Source of the DNA: Vicinamibacterales bacterium
Lineage (GTDB): Bacteria; Acidobacteriota; Vicinamibacteria; Vicinamibacterales; 2-12-FULL-66-21
Length of the DNA: 64,000 nt
Direction of reading: 5' to 3'
Assembly (NCBI GenBank): GCA_035699745.1
Contig: DASSPH010000079.1
Span: 1 to 64,000, forward strand
Part shown: piece after piece, positions 18,645 through 27,024 of the stretch
How positions within the stretch are numbered: the first letter of the stretch is position 1
How the letters are laid out: each line of letters starts with the position of its first letter
The notes under the pieces: model-generated
What the model was told of the DNA's origin: nothing
The model's input: the letters and a program-made list of their open reading frames with translations, nothing else
Database searches by the model: none
Translations under genes and position numbers: made by a program

Positions 18645-21563
18645 GTGATCACTCCGCGCACCACCCGGCTGGTACGGGCAGCCGACCTGCAGGCATTTCA
18701 GCGCGCCATCCTCGCGTCGATTCCGGCCGATCCGATCGCGGCGCGCGGCTGCGCGGTGATCGTCCCGTCGCGGAGCGCCGCCGAAGAGCTGCGGCGGACG
18801 ATGGAGAACGCCGCGCTCGCCGCGGGCGCGGCGATCGTGATTCCGGACCTGGCGACGCGCGACGAGTGGTACGCGCGGCTGCGCGAGCGGCTGCCGGGCG
18901 CGCCGCCGCTGTTGACCGCGTTTCACCGCGAGGCGCTGCTGCGGCGCAGTGCGATCCGCGCGACGCAGGCGGGAGCCGAGCCCCCGTTCAATCTGCGCGC
19001 CGGACTCGTGGTCGAAATCCTCGCGCTGTACGACGAGCTGCGCCGCCGGCACAGGACCGTCGCGGACTTCGATCGCCTCATGACCGGCGCGCTCGAGCCC
19101 GGCGCCGAATACGATCGCGGCGCCGCCCGTCTGCTGGCGCAGACGCGGTTCCTGACCGCGGCGTTCACCGAGTTCGAGCAGGCGCTCGCCGGCGTCGGCG
19201 GCGTGGACGAACATCGCATCCGCGCGCTCGCCCTCGAATCGCCGCGCCCGTTGTATCGGCGCGTCGTCGTCACGGTGCCGGACCAGTCGGCGGACAAGCG
19301 GGGCCTGTGGACGGCCGACTTCGATCTCCTGGCGCGCATGCCGGGCCTCGCCGAGATCGACGTCATCGCGACCGAGGCGCTGCTCGAGGCCGGCTTCCAT
19401 CAGCGGCTGCACGAAACCATCCTGCCGGGCATCGAGGATGTCCGGTTCGGCGCGGCCGCGGCGCCGCTGCCGATCCTGGTCGTGCCGGACGCGGCTCCCG
19501 GCGCGGAGCCGGCGCGCGTGTTCCTGTGCCGCGATCGCGAGGAGGAGCTGGCCGCGTTCGTGCGCGCGCTGAAGACGCGCGGAGCATCCGCCGCCCCGCT
19601 GTCACGAACCGCGATCGCGTTCCAGCGTCCGCTGCCGTACCTCTATCTCGCGCGGCAGGTGTTCGCCGATGCCGGCATGCCGTATCAGGCGCTCGATGCG
19701 CTGCCGCTCGCCGGCGAGCCGTTCGCCGCCTCGGTGGATATCGTGTTCGGCGCGATCGCGGCGGATTTCACCCGCGGCGCGCTGATCGAGCTCCTGCGAT
19801 GCCCCCACTTCGTGTTCATCGCCGGCAGCGCGCCGCTGACGATCGCCGACGTCCACGTTCTCGATCGCCTGCTGGTGGATCGCAAGTACCTCGGAGGCAT
19901 CGATCGGCTGACGGCGCTGGCCGAAGAGCTGCGCGGCCAGGGTGAACACCGGTTGTCGGCGGCCGCGCAGATCGCGTCCGAGCTCGCGGCGGCCGCCGCT
20001 GCCGCCACCGCCCCGGCCCAGATCGAGGGCATCCTCGGGTTCATCGCGAAGCACGAGCGCCCTGCGCGCGGCGACGAGCCGTGGCTCGCGCGCCATCTGC
20101 GCGCCCGCGCCGCGGTGCGGTCGGCATTGACGATGCTGCGGGATGCGCATGCCGCCCACGATCCCGCACCGCTGTCGATCGCGCAGCTCTCCGGGTCGGT
20201 GCGGCGGTGGATCGACGGACAGACGTTCTCGCCGCGCCTGGGGGACAGCGGGGTCACCCTCCTGGATGCGTCGGCGGTGCCCTACGCGGATCTCGACGAG
20301 CTGCGTCTCGTCGGCCTCACCGAAGCGGACTGGCCGGAGCGCGGCGCGCGCAGCATCTTCTATCCGCAATCGCTGCTCGCCCAGCTCGGATGGCCCAAGG
20401 ATCAGGATCGCTTGTCGGCGTCCCGCGCGCGGTTCCAGGATCTGCTGCGGCTGCCCCGCCGCCGCGTCTCACTCTCGACCATCACGCTGGAAGACGATGC
20501 CATCGTGTCGCCGTCGCCGCTGATTGAAGATGTCGACGCCGTCGGACTGCCGATCGAACGATTCACGCCGGCGCCCGGCCTGGCGGGGGCGCGCGTCTTC
20601 GCGCACGAAGCGCTCAGTCTGCCGCCGGTGGTGCCGGGCGTGCTCGCCGGCGAGGCGTCGGCGTGGCTCGCGCTGCGCGCCGGCCGCAGCTTCGAGGCCG
20701 CACGTTTCCGCGGCGTCACCGGCCCGAGGGCCGCGTCGGTCTACGCCGTCAGCCGGCTCGAGCGATACCTCGAGTGCCCGTTCAAGTTCTACGCGGCGCA
20801 CGTGCTGAAGCTGCCCGAGGAGCGCGACGAGCAGGCCTGGATGACGCCGCAGGAGCGCGGCTCGTTCGTCCACGAGGTGTTCGAGAGCTTTTTCACCGAA
20901 TGGCAGCGCCTCGGCCGTGGAGCCGTGACGACCGCGAACATGGCCGAAGCGATCGAGCTGTTCGATCGGATCGCCACGCGGCACCTGGACGAATTGCCTG
21001 AAGGGGATCGGGCGCTCGAACGCACCTTGCTGCTGGGCTCCGCGGCGGCGGCCGGGTTCGGCGAGCGCGCGTTCGCGTTCGAGATCGAGGACGACGTGGC
21101 AGTGGTCGAGCGGCTGCTCGAGCATCAGCTCGAGGGCGTGTTCACGTTCGAGGCCGCGGGGGCGCAGCGCCGGGTCGCGCTCCGGTCGAAGGCCGATCGC
21201 ATCGACCTGCTCGCCGACGGCACGCTCAGAATCGTCGACTACAAGATCGGCCGCGCGCCGGAGCGCAAGCGCTCGCTGCAACTGCCGATATACGGCGCCT
21301 GCGCGGAACAGGCGCTGGCCGGCCGCCATGGGCGCCAATGGACGCTGGCGCGGGCCGGCTACATCGCCTTCAAGGAAAAGACCGCCTTCGTCGAGCTGCC
21401 CAACGTGCGCAAAGCGGCGAGCGAAGGGCAGGAGCGGCTGCTGGCGGTGATCGACGCGGTGGAGCGGGGTGAATTCCCCGTGCAGCCGGACGAGCCGTTT
21501 CTCTGCAACTGGTGCGCGTATCCGGGGGTCTGCCGCAAGGACTATGTGGGAGACGATCTCTGA
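18645..21563 (+). CDS. AddB-like PD-(D/E)XK nuclease of a helicase-nuclease pair
   Basis: A 972-residue protein starting with GTG. There is no functional Walker A motif; the helicase-like core is inactive, as in AddB. The C-terminal nuclease is complete: RGSFVHEVFESFF, SKADRIDLLADGTLRIVDYK with the catalytic Asp...Asp-Tyr-Lys, and RSLQLPIYGAC (QxxxY). The iron-sulphur cluster cysteines are at CPFKFYA and CNWCAYPGVC. AddAB processes double-strand breaks into recombinogenic 3' ends. The stop overlaps the AddA-like ATG by one base, and the secreted-protein gene lies 2 nt upstream. In this pair it probably supplies the only active nuclease (see the next gene). Confidence 0.9.
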   Translation: MITPRTTRLVRAADLQAFQRAILASIPADPIAARGCAVIVPSRSAAEELRRTMENAALAAGAAIVIPDLATRDEWYARLRERLPGAPPLLTAFHREALLRRSAIRATQAGAEPPFNLRAGLVVEILALYDELRRRHRTVADFDRLMTGALEPGAEYDRGAARLLAQTRFLTAAFTEFEQALAGVGGVDEHRIRALALESPRPLYRRVVVTVPDQSADKRGLWTADFDLLARMPGLAEIDVIATEALLEAGFHQRLHETILPGIEDVRFGAAAAPLPILVVPDAAPGAEPARVFLCRDREEELAAFVRALKTRGASAAPLSRTAIAFQRPLPYLYLARQVFADAGMPYQALDALPLAGEPFAASVDIVFGAIAADFTRGALIELLRCPHFVFIAGSAPLTIADVHVLDRLLVDRKYLGGIDRLTALAEELRGQGEHRLSAAAQIASELAAAAAAATAPAQIEGILGFIAKHERPARGDEPWLARHLRARAAVRSALTMLRDAHAAHDPAPLSIAQLSGSVRRWIDGQTFSPRLGDSGVTLLDASAVPYADLDELRLVGLTEADWPERGARSIFYPQSLLAQLGWPKDQDRLSASRARFQDLLRLPRRRVSLSTITLEDDAIVSPSPLIEDVDAVGLPIERFTPAPGLAGARVFAHEALSLPPVVPGVLAGEASAWLALRAGRSFEAARFRGVTGPRAASVYAVSRLERYLECPFKFYAAHVLKLPEERDEQAWMTPQERGSFVHEVFESFFTEWQRLGRGAVTTANMAEAIELFDRIATRHLDELPEGDRALERTLLLGSAAAAGFGERAFAFEIEDDVAVVERLLEHQLEGVFTFEAAGAQRRVALRSKADRIDLLADGTLRIVDYKIGRAPERKRSLQLPIYGACAEQALAGRHGRQWTLARAGYIAFKEKTAFVELPNVRKAASEGQERLLAVIDAVERGEFPVQPDEPFLCNWCAYPGVCRKDYVGDDL

Positions 21564-24500
21564 TGCCGAACCAGATGTCGTTGTTTTCTGAGGGATCGGG
21601 GAACGGGGGCCGGGGAACCGGGATCGGAGATCCGGATGCTGCGGCGCGGGAGTTCGCCCGCGATCCGGCCAACAACGTCGTCCTCGAAGCCTCCGCCGGC
21701 ACGGGGAAGACGAGCGTGCTGGTGACCCGGTACGTGAACCTGCTGGCGCGCGGCGTCGACCCGGCGAACATCCTGGCGATCACCTTCACGCGCAAGGCCG
21801 CCGCCGAGATGCGCGAGCGGATCATCCGCGAGCTGCGCCGGTCGGCGGAGCAGGCGGCGTTCGATCGCGGGGGCTGGGCGGCGATTCGCGATCGGCTCGC
21901 GGACATCCAGATCAGCACCATCGACGCGTTCTGCCTGTCGCTGCTGCGCGAGTTCCCGCTCGAGGCGGATCTCGATCCCGGCTTCGGCATGGCGGACGAG
22001 ACCGAAGTGCCGCGGCTGATCGATCAGTCGCTCGATAAATCGCTGGCCGCCTTCGTTGCCCTCGCCAGGCGCGATCCCGACATCGCCCTGGTGCTGGCGC
22101 AGCTGGGGCTCACGCGCGCGCGCGAAGGGCTCGCCTACCTGCTGCAGCGGCGCCTGGTGGCGTGGGACGTGCTCGATCGGTTCCTCGAGCGCGGCCCGGC
22201 GGACCTCGACGCGGACACGGTGTGCCGCAGAGCGGTCGACGCGCTCGTGGATCTGTTCGCCACGGTCTCCGGCGGACGCGACCGGTTCCTCGCCGAAGGG
22301 CCGGTACGCCAGCCGCGCTATCGGCTGCTGGCGCAGGACCTGCGGCGGCTCGAATCGTTTCGCGGAGCCGGCAACGCGGCGGTGCGCGGACTCATCGATC
22401 GGGCCGCGGCGCATTTCCTGAAATCCGACGGCAGGCCGCGGACCGCCGATCGCATTCATCCGTACACGAACGACGACTATCCGTCGCCCGAGGCAGGCAA
22501 GCGGCATCGGCTCGAGGCGCTGCGGCTCGGCCCCCCCTTCGAGAACATCCGCCGCGCCTTCAGCCGCGACCTGAACGTGGTGCTGTCCCGCGGGATCCGC
22601 AGCATGTTCGCCATCGCGCTGGCGCACTACCGCACGGCGCTCAACGATCGATCGCTGCTGGACTTCTCGGACGTGCTGCAGCGCGCGGTCGAGCTGCTCG
22701 CCCGCATGGACGAGTTCTCGCAGAGCCGCTACCGGCTGGAGGGGCGGTATCACCACGTCCTCGTCGACGAGTTCCAGGATACGAGCCGCAAGCAGTGGGA
22801 GCTGATCTCCCTGCTGGTCGAAGCGTGGGGGGAGGGCATCGGGATGATCGCGCAGCCCTCGATCTTCATCGTCGGCGATCGCAAGCAGTCGATCTACCGG
22901 TTCCGCGACGCCGAAGTGGCCGTACTGCAGGAGGCCGGCGCCTTCATCTCGGCGCTGCGCCCCGGCGGCAGCGCGCGCCGGGCGATTTCGCGCAGCTTCC
23001 GCGCCGTTCCCGGGCTGCTCGCGTTCGTGAACGATCTCTTTGCCGAGATCGGACGCGACGCACGCCGGGCGGACGATTTCAAGTACGACGAGGAGGACAG
23101 GTTCCCGGCAGGCCCGCCGGACGCGGCGGTCGTGCCGGACACCTCGGCGCTGCTGGGAATCGTCGCCGGCGCCGATGCGGATGCCTGCGCCGCCGCCGTG
23201 GCGGACGAAATCCGGCGGCTGCTTCGGACGGCGACCGTGCGCGACAAGGAGACCGGAATCCCGCGTCCGGCGCGGCCGGGGGACATCGCCATCCTGTTCC
23301 GATCGCGCGCGAGCCACCGCGAGCTCGAGGCGGCGCTCGAGGCGCGCCGCGTTCCGACCTATGTCTACAAGGGGCTGGGGTTCTTCGACGCGGACGAGAT
23401 CAAAGACGTATCCGCGCTCATTCGCTACCTCGCCAATCCTTCGTCGCAGCTCCGCGCCGCCGCGTTTCTGCGGTCGCGCTTCGTTCGGCTGTCGGACGCG
23501 GGGCTCGCGGCGCTCGCTCCGGACCTCGCGGCGGCGGTCACCGCGCCGGAGCCTCCCGCCGCGATCGCGCTGCTGCACGAGGACGATCGGCGCGCGCTCG
23601 ACCTGATCCGGCGGTTCGCGCCGGCGTGGATCGAGCAGGTGGACCGCGTTCCGCCGGCGGACCTGATCGAAGCGCTCATCCCGGCGACGGCCTATGCCCA
23701 TGAGCTGCGCGGCGGGCGCCGGTACCAGGCGTGGGAAAACCTGAAGAAAATGCGCGGTCTCATCCGCCGCATCCAGAACCGCGGCTACGCGACGCTCTCG
23801 CGGATTGCCGATCACCTGGATTCGCTGACCGCGGGCGACGAGTCCAACGCGGTGCTCGAAGCGCTCGACGCCGTGAACCTGATGACGATCCACGCTTCAA
23901 AGGGCCTCGAGTTTCCCATCGTCTTCGTGGTGAATCTGGCGAAAGGCGCGGCAGGGTTCCCGCGTCCGGTGCGCGTGGCCGGCGAGGACGTGTCCGTGGG
24001 GCCGTTCGTGTCCGAGATGGACGAAGCCGAGCGCCTGCGCGATCGCGAGGAAACGAAGCGGCTGCTCTACGTGGCGCTCACCCGCGCGCGCGATCGCCTC
24101 TACCTCGGCAGCATTCTCAAGGACGGCGCCTTCGCGACCGGCCGCGGCAGCCTGGGCGAGGTGCTGCCCGAGACGATGCGCGCGCTGTTCGTGCGCGCCG
24201 CGCGCGACCCGGGAGATGCCGTCGATTGGACCGCGGCATCGGGTATTTGCTACCGCTTCTCCGTATGCCGCGCCGACGCCGCGACGGGTGCGATCGCTGA
24301 GTCAGCCGTGACCGACGTGAGGCCCGCCGCCGGCACGGACCTGTTTGGAGGGCTCGCCGATTCGGCGGCGGTCGAGCGCGTGGCCGCAGACGCGCCCGAA
24401 ACGAGTACCGGCGTCCAACCCGGCGCGTGGCAGATCCTGACGGAACAGATGGAGACGGCCGCGGCGCTGGCCGGCGCCGAGGCGACGTTCGACGTCCCGT

Positions 24501-24709
24501 TCTCGCTGCCGGATCCCTCGCACGGACGAGTGATCCGGGGGACGATCGACGCGGTGATCAGGCGCGAAGGTTCGGTCGACGTCATGATGTGCGTGGCCGG
24601 GCCGACGTCGCCGAAACACGAGCAGACGCTCGCGCTCTACGTGGAAGCGGCCCAGCGCCTGTTCCCCGGCGCGGCCGTCAACGGCAGTTTCCTGAATTGC
24701 AATTCGTGA
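21563..24709 (+). CDS. AddA-like UvrD-family helicase with degenerate nuclease domain
   Basis: A 1048-residue SF1A helicase. Motifs: Walker A VLEASAGTGKTS (residues 40-51), TFTRKAAAEMRERI (Ia), LVDEFQDTSRKQW (II), VGDRKQSIYRFRDAE (III), TIHASKGLEFPIVFVVNLAK (V) and LYVALTRARDRLYL (VI). The C-terminal region should be a PD-(D/E)XK nuclease: GTIDAVI gives the first Asp, but the DYK motif is replaced by SVDVMMCVAGPTSP. No other frame restores it, so nuclease activity is probably lost. Residues 10-24 (GSGNGGRGTGIGDPD) are encoded by a G-rich repetitive tract. It is translationally coupled to the AddB-like gene and should be the motor of a break-resection complex. Confidence 0.9.
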   Translation: MPNQMSLFSEGSGNGGRGTGIGDPDAAAREFARDPANNVVLEASAGTGKTSVLVTRYVNLLARGVDPANILAITFTRKAAAEMRERIIRELRRSAEQAAFDRGGWAAIRDRLADIQISTIDAFCLSLLREFPLEADLDPGFGMADETEVPRLIDQSLDKSLAAFVALARRDPDIALVLAQLGLTRAREGLAYLLQRRLVAWDVLDRFLERGPADLDADTVCRRAVDALVDLFATVSGGRDRFLAEGPVRQPRYRLLAQDLRRLESFRGAGNAAVRGLIDRAAAHFLKSDGRPRTADRIHPYTNDDYPSPEAGKRHRLEALRLGPPFENIRRAFSRDLNVVLSRGIRSMFAIALAHYRTALNDRSLLDFSDVLQRAVELLARMDEFSQSRYRLEGRYHHVLVDEFQDTSRKQWELISLLVEAWGEGIGMIAQPSIFIVGDRKQSIYRFRDAEVAVLQEAGAFISALRPGGSARRAISRSFRAVPGLLAFVNDLFAEIGRDARRADDFKYDEEDRFPAGPPDAAVVPDTSALLGIVAGADADACAAAVADEIRRLLRTATVRDKETGIPRPARPGDIAILFRSRASHRELEAALEARRVPTYVYKGLGFFDADEIKDVSALIRYLANPSSQLRAAAFLRSRFVRLSDAGLAALAPDLAAAVTAPEPPAAIALLHEDDRRALDLIRRFAPAWIEQVDRVPPADLIEALIPATAYAHELRGGRRYQAWENLKKMRGLIRRIQNRGYATLSRIADHLDSLTAGDESNAVLEALDAVNLMTIHASKGLEFPIVFVVNLAKGAAGFPRPVRVAGEDVSVGPFVSEMDEAERLRDREETKRLLYVALTRARDRLYLGSILKDGAFATGRGSLGEVLPETMRALFVRAARDPGDAVDWTAASGICYRFSVCRADAATGAIAESAVTDVRPAAGTDLFGGLADSAAVERVAADAPETSTGVQPGAWQILTEQMETAAALAGAEATFDVPFSLPDPSHGRVIRGTIDAVIRREGSVDVMMCVAGPTSPKHEQTLALYVEAAQRLFPGAAVNGSFLNCNS

Positions 24710-25027
24710 CCGTTCTTGTGTGCTGTGTGACGGTACGACACACCAGCGCGGCAGATATCTCTTAACCCGCGCCCTGTGAGCGCTTTCCCGGCGGCGGACG
24801 GGCCGCCCGGGCTCCGGCGGCAGAACTGTCTCCTGCAGGCGTCAGGCGCACCAGCCTGCGTGCGGGGGCGGACACCGGCGCGAAGTCGTTATTTCTAAAG
24901 GAAGTTCTCTGTCGAAGGGAACCAAAGCCGCCGATACCTGGTCTAACGCAATAGCTGGTCCCGAAGTTGCAGTGAGGGTCAGCGGACGTCAGCCACAGCG
25001 GGTGGCCGACGACTGGAGGGTAACGGC
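24710..25027. other. Long non-coding leader region
   Basis: About 318 bp after the AddA-like gene and before a small gene with a strong Shine-Dalgarno. It contains a hairpin with arms GCAGGC (24835-24840) and GCCTGC (24854-24859), an A/T-richer stretch near 24888-24905, and two CTGGTC copies at 24948 and 24955 onwards. The length, local composition and position suggest a structured 5' leader or small RNA. It matches no riboswitch class I can recall, and no tRNA cloverleaf can be drawn. Confidence 0.35.
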
Positions 25028-25270
25028 ATGGCAGTCCCAGCGGCGTCCATCAGCTCCGTCCGGCCGACAGGCACGATCTTCGAGCTCGAAGCGCTCGAAG
25101 GGCTGCCGTGCGGCTGCGTGGCGGCGGCGTATCGGGCCCGGCCGTGGGACGTCGCGGTGGTTTCCCTCGAGGCCAAGGGGCCGCACTGCATTCTCGCGGG
25201 CCACGCGTCAGGTCAGGTGCTGCGCCTGGGCGATCCCGCTGAATTCGAAACCGAAGACGACGAAGAATAA
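25028..25270 (+). CDS. Small conserved-looking protein of unknown function
   Basis: An 80-residue protein with a strong ribosome site (GGAGGG about 7 nt before the ATG). The middle part, GLPCGCVAAAYRARPWDVAV then VSLEAKGPHCILAGHASGQV, has three cysteines and a compact alpha-beta pattern; the C-terminus is acidic (FETEDDEE). I do not recognise the family. It follows the 318-bp non-coding region and precedes a zinc-ribbon gene by 48 bp. Coding reality rests on the ribosome site, codon use and the absence of a competing frame. Confidence 0.65.
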   Translation: MAVPAASISSVRPTGTIFELEALEGLPCGCVAAAYRARPWDVAVVSLEAKGPHCILAGHASGQVLRLGDPAEFETEDDEE

Positions 25271-25281
25271 GCCGATCTTCA

Positions 25282-25311
25282 TTGCGTTCGGCCCGATCCA
25301 TTCCATACAAT
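25282..25311 (+). promoter_or_regulatory. Promoter directly before a zinc-ribbon gene (leaderless-like)
   Basis: TTGCGT at 25282-25287 and TACAAT (5 of 6) at 25306-25311 with an 18-nt spacer. The predicted transcription start falls at or next to the ATG at 25319, so the mRNA would be leaderless; no Shine-Dalgarno is present. Confidence 0.45.
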
Positions 25312-25318
25312 TTCACCC

Positions 25319-25540
25319 ATGCCGTTTACCTGTCCGAGTTGTGGCAACAACCATAACTTTCTGGTGAAGACCCTGCAGATGCACGTCGTCCGCCTCGACG
25401 ACGCGCGCGTTGAGGTGAACGACGAGGGCCGCCCCGCGGTCATCGAAGTCCTCTGCGACGAGTGCGAGACCGCGCTCAAGTTCGAGGACTTTGACGATGA
25501 CGTGCGAAAGGAAATGCTCCTGACGCTCGGCGCCCGCTAG
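25319..25540 (+). CDS. Small zinc-ribbon protein (CPSC...CDEC)
   Basis: A 73-residue protein: MPFTCPSCGNNHNFLVKTLQ, then a beta hairpin with RVEVNDEGRPAVIEVLCDEC and a mixed-charge tail. The two CxxC knuckles (Cys5/Cys8 and, about 40 residues later, CDEC) form a zinc ribbon. No catalytic feature is seen; such proteins are typically hypothetical nucleic-acid or protein-binding modules. Its last 4 nt overlap the stop of the convergent zinc-ribbon gene. Confidence 0.75.
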   Translation: MPFTCPSCGNNHNFLVKTLQMHVVRLDDARVEVNDEGRPAVIEVLCDECETALKFEDFDDDVRKEMLLTLGAR

Positions 25541-25710
25541 GCTCTCCCTTCGTTGCCCTCGGCTTCCTCCCAGTAGTCGCATTCGGGACACACCCATTCG
25601 CGGACCTGACGGGTCGTGGACTGCCCGGTACCCGGCACGCGATCGGTCAGATCGCGCAGCGTCATGCGCATCGCCTCGCCGCAGAGCGGACATTCTTTGA
25701 TGTCAGCCAT
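25537..25710 (-). CDS. Very small zinc-ribbon protein
   Basis: 57 residues: MADIKECPLCGEAMRMTLRD then basic/polar residues and VREWVCPECDYWEEAEG. The two CPxC knuckles (Cys7/Cys10, and CPEC near residue 42) make a rubredoxin-like zinc ribbon. The start at 25710 is the only ATG giving this compact protein; a longer upstream frame is the antisense of the J-protein gene. It is convergent and overlapping with another zinc-ribbon gene, and divergent from the J-protein gene with 27 bp between starts. Confidence 0.75.
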   Translation of the reverse strand: MADIKECPLCGEAMRMTLRDLTDRVPGTGQSTTRQVREWVCPECDYWEEAEGNEGRA

Positions 25711-25725
25711 TGGCCGGCATGGTAA

Positions 25726-26247
<522 letters not shown>

Positions 26248-26252
26248 AAGAC

Positions 26253-26651
26253 GTGCGTTCCCACGTCAGCCTGCTCGCCCTGCTCCAACTGACCTGGGGC
26301 GGGATGGGGCTGCTGCTCGGCGCATCGCTCCTGCTCCTCGCCGCGGGCGCGGCGGCCATCGCGCGGCAGCCGGAGGCGGATCCGCTGACGGCGGGCGCGA
26401 CGGCGTTTCTGTTCGTGGTGTTCGCCCTTGCCGTGGCGACCGCCGGAGCGGCCAGCGTCTGGGTCGGGCGTGCACTGCGCCGCTACCGCTCGCCCGGCCG
26501 GACCGGCGCGATGCTGCTGGCGCTGCTGAACCTGTTCGTGCTGCCGTTCGGGACCGCGCTTGCGATCTATACGTTCTGGGTGCTGCTGCACGACGAGGTG
26601 CGCGCGCTGTTCGAATCCGCCGCCGTGGCCGAACGCGCCGCGGCCCGGTGA
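26253..26651 (+). CDS. Three- or four-helix membrane protein
   Basis: A 132-residue hydrophobic protein from a GTG at 26253, 5 nt after the J-protein stop. Hydrophobic segments lie at about residues 12-35 (GGMGLLLGASLLLLAAGAAA), 48-69 and 85-110 (LLALLNLFVLPFGTALAIYT). The C-terminus is polar and Ala/Arg-rich. No family recognised. The stop overlaps the next start (TGATG), so translation is coupled to the DUF4870 gene; function unknown. Confidence 0.72.
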   Translation: MRSHVSLLALLQLTWGGMGLLLGASLLLLAAGAAAIARQPEADPLTAGATAFLFVVFALAVATAGAASVWVGRALRRYRSPGRTGAMLLALLNLFVLPFGTALAIYTFWVLLHDEVRALFESAAVAERAAAR

Positions 26652-26989
26652 TGGCGAAACATACGGAGAAGACGTCGACCGGACTCGACGCCAACGTCGC
26701 GGCGGCTCTCAGCTATCTCGTCGGCTTCGTGACCGGGATCATCTTCCTGGTGGTCGAGAAGGAGAACCGGTTCGTCCGCTTTCACGCCCTGCAGTCGACG
26801 CTGCTGTTCGCCGGCATCGTGGCGATCGACATCCTGCTCCAGATCGTGCCGATCCTCGGCGCGCTGGTGATGGTGTTCATCGTCGTTCCGGCTTCCGCGG
26901 TTCTCTGGCTGCTGATGATGTTCAAGGCGTACCAAGGTGAAGAGTTCAAGCTGCCGCTGGTCGGCCAGCTTGCCGCCGACCGCACGTGA
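26651..26989 (+). CDS. DUF4870-family membrane protein
   Basis: 112 residues with the family pattern GLDANVAAALSYLVGFVTGI, then EKENRFVRFHALQSTLLF and a final pair of helices around ILLQIVPILGALVMVFIVVP and LWLLMMFKAYQGEEFKLPLV. The ENRFVRFHALQS segment between the first and second helix is the recognisable signature. Three or four membrane segments in the inner membrane; no activity is known. Overlaps the preceding membrane-protein gene by one base; probably one transcript. Confidence 0.85.
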   Translation: MAKHTEKTSTGLDANVAAALSYLVGFVTGIIFLVVEKENRFVRFHALQSTLLFAGIVAIDILLQIVPILGALVMVFIVVPASAVLWLLMMFKAYQGEEFKLPLVGQLAADRT

Positions 26990-26995
26990 CCTCGT

Positions 26996-27024
26996 GATTT
27001 GCTGAAGTGGTGATCTGGTGATCT
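26996..27024 (+). repeat. Short degenerate GGTGATCT direct repeat before mrp
   Basis: GGTGATCT occurs twice in tandem (27009-27016 and 27017-27024), preceded by a decayed copy (GTGATTTGCTGA, 26994-27005). The GTG start of mrp (27018) lies inside the second unit. This resembles low-complexity spacer repeats found in some high-GC genomes. Confidence 0.45.

Noticed and set aside
21542-23893. Very long minus-strand frame opposite the AddA-like gene
   Set aside because: Antisense artefact caused by high GC3; contains no recognisable protein pattern.
24460-24709. A frameshift as explanation for the missing AddA nuclease motif
   Set aside because: None of the three plus-strand frames over this stretch contains a DYK or similar motif.
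24710-25027. tRNA, tmRNA, 6S RNA or a standard riboswitch in the long gap
   Set aside because: No cloverleaf, CCA end or recognisable conserved core could be found; left as unexplained.
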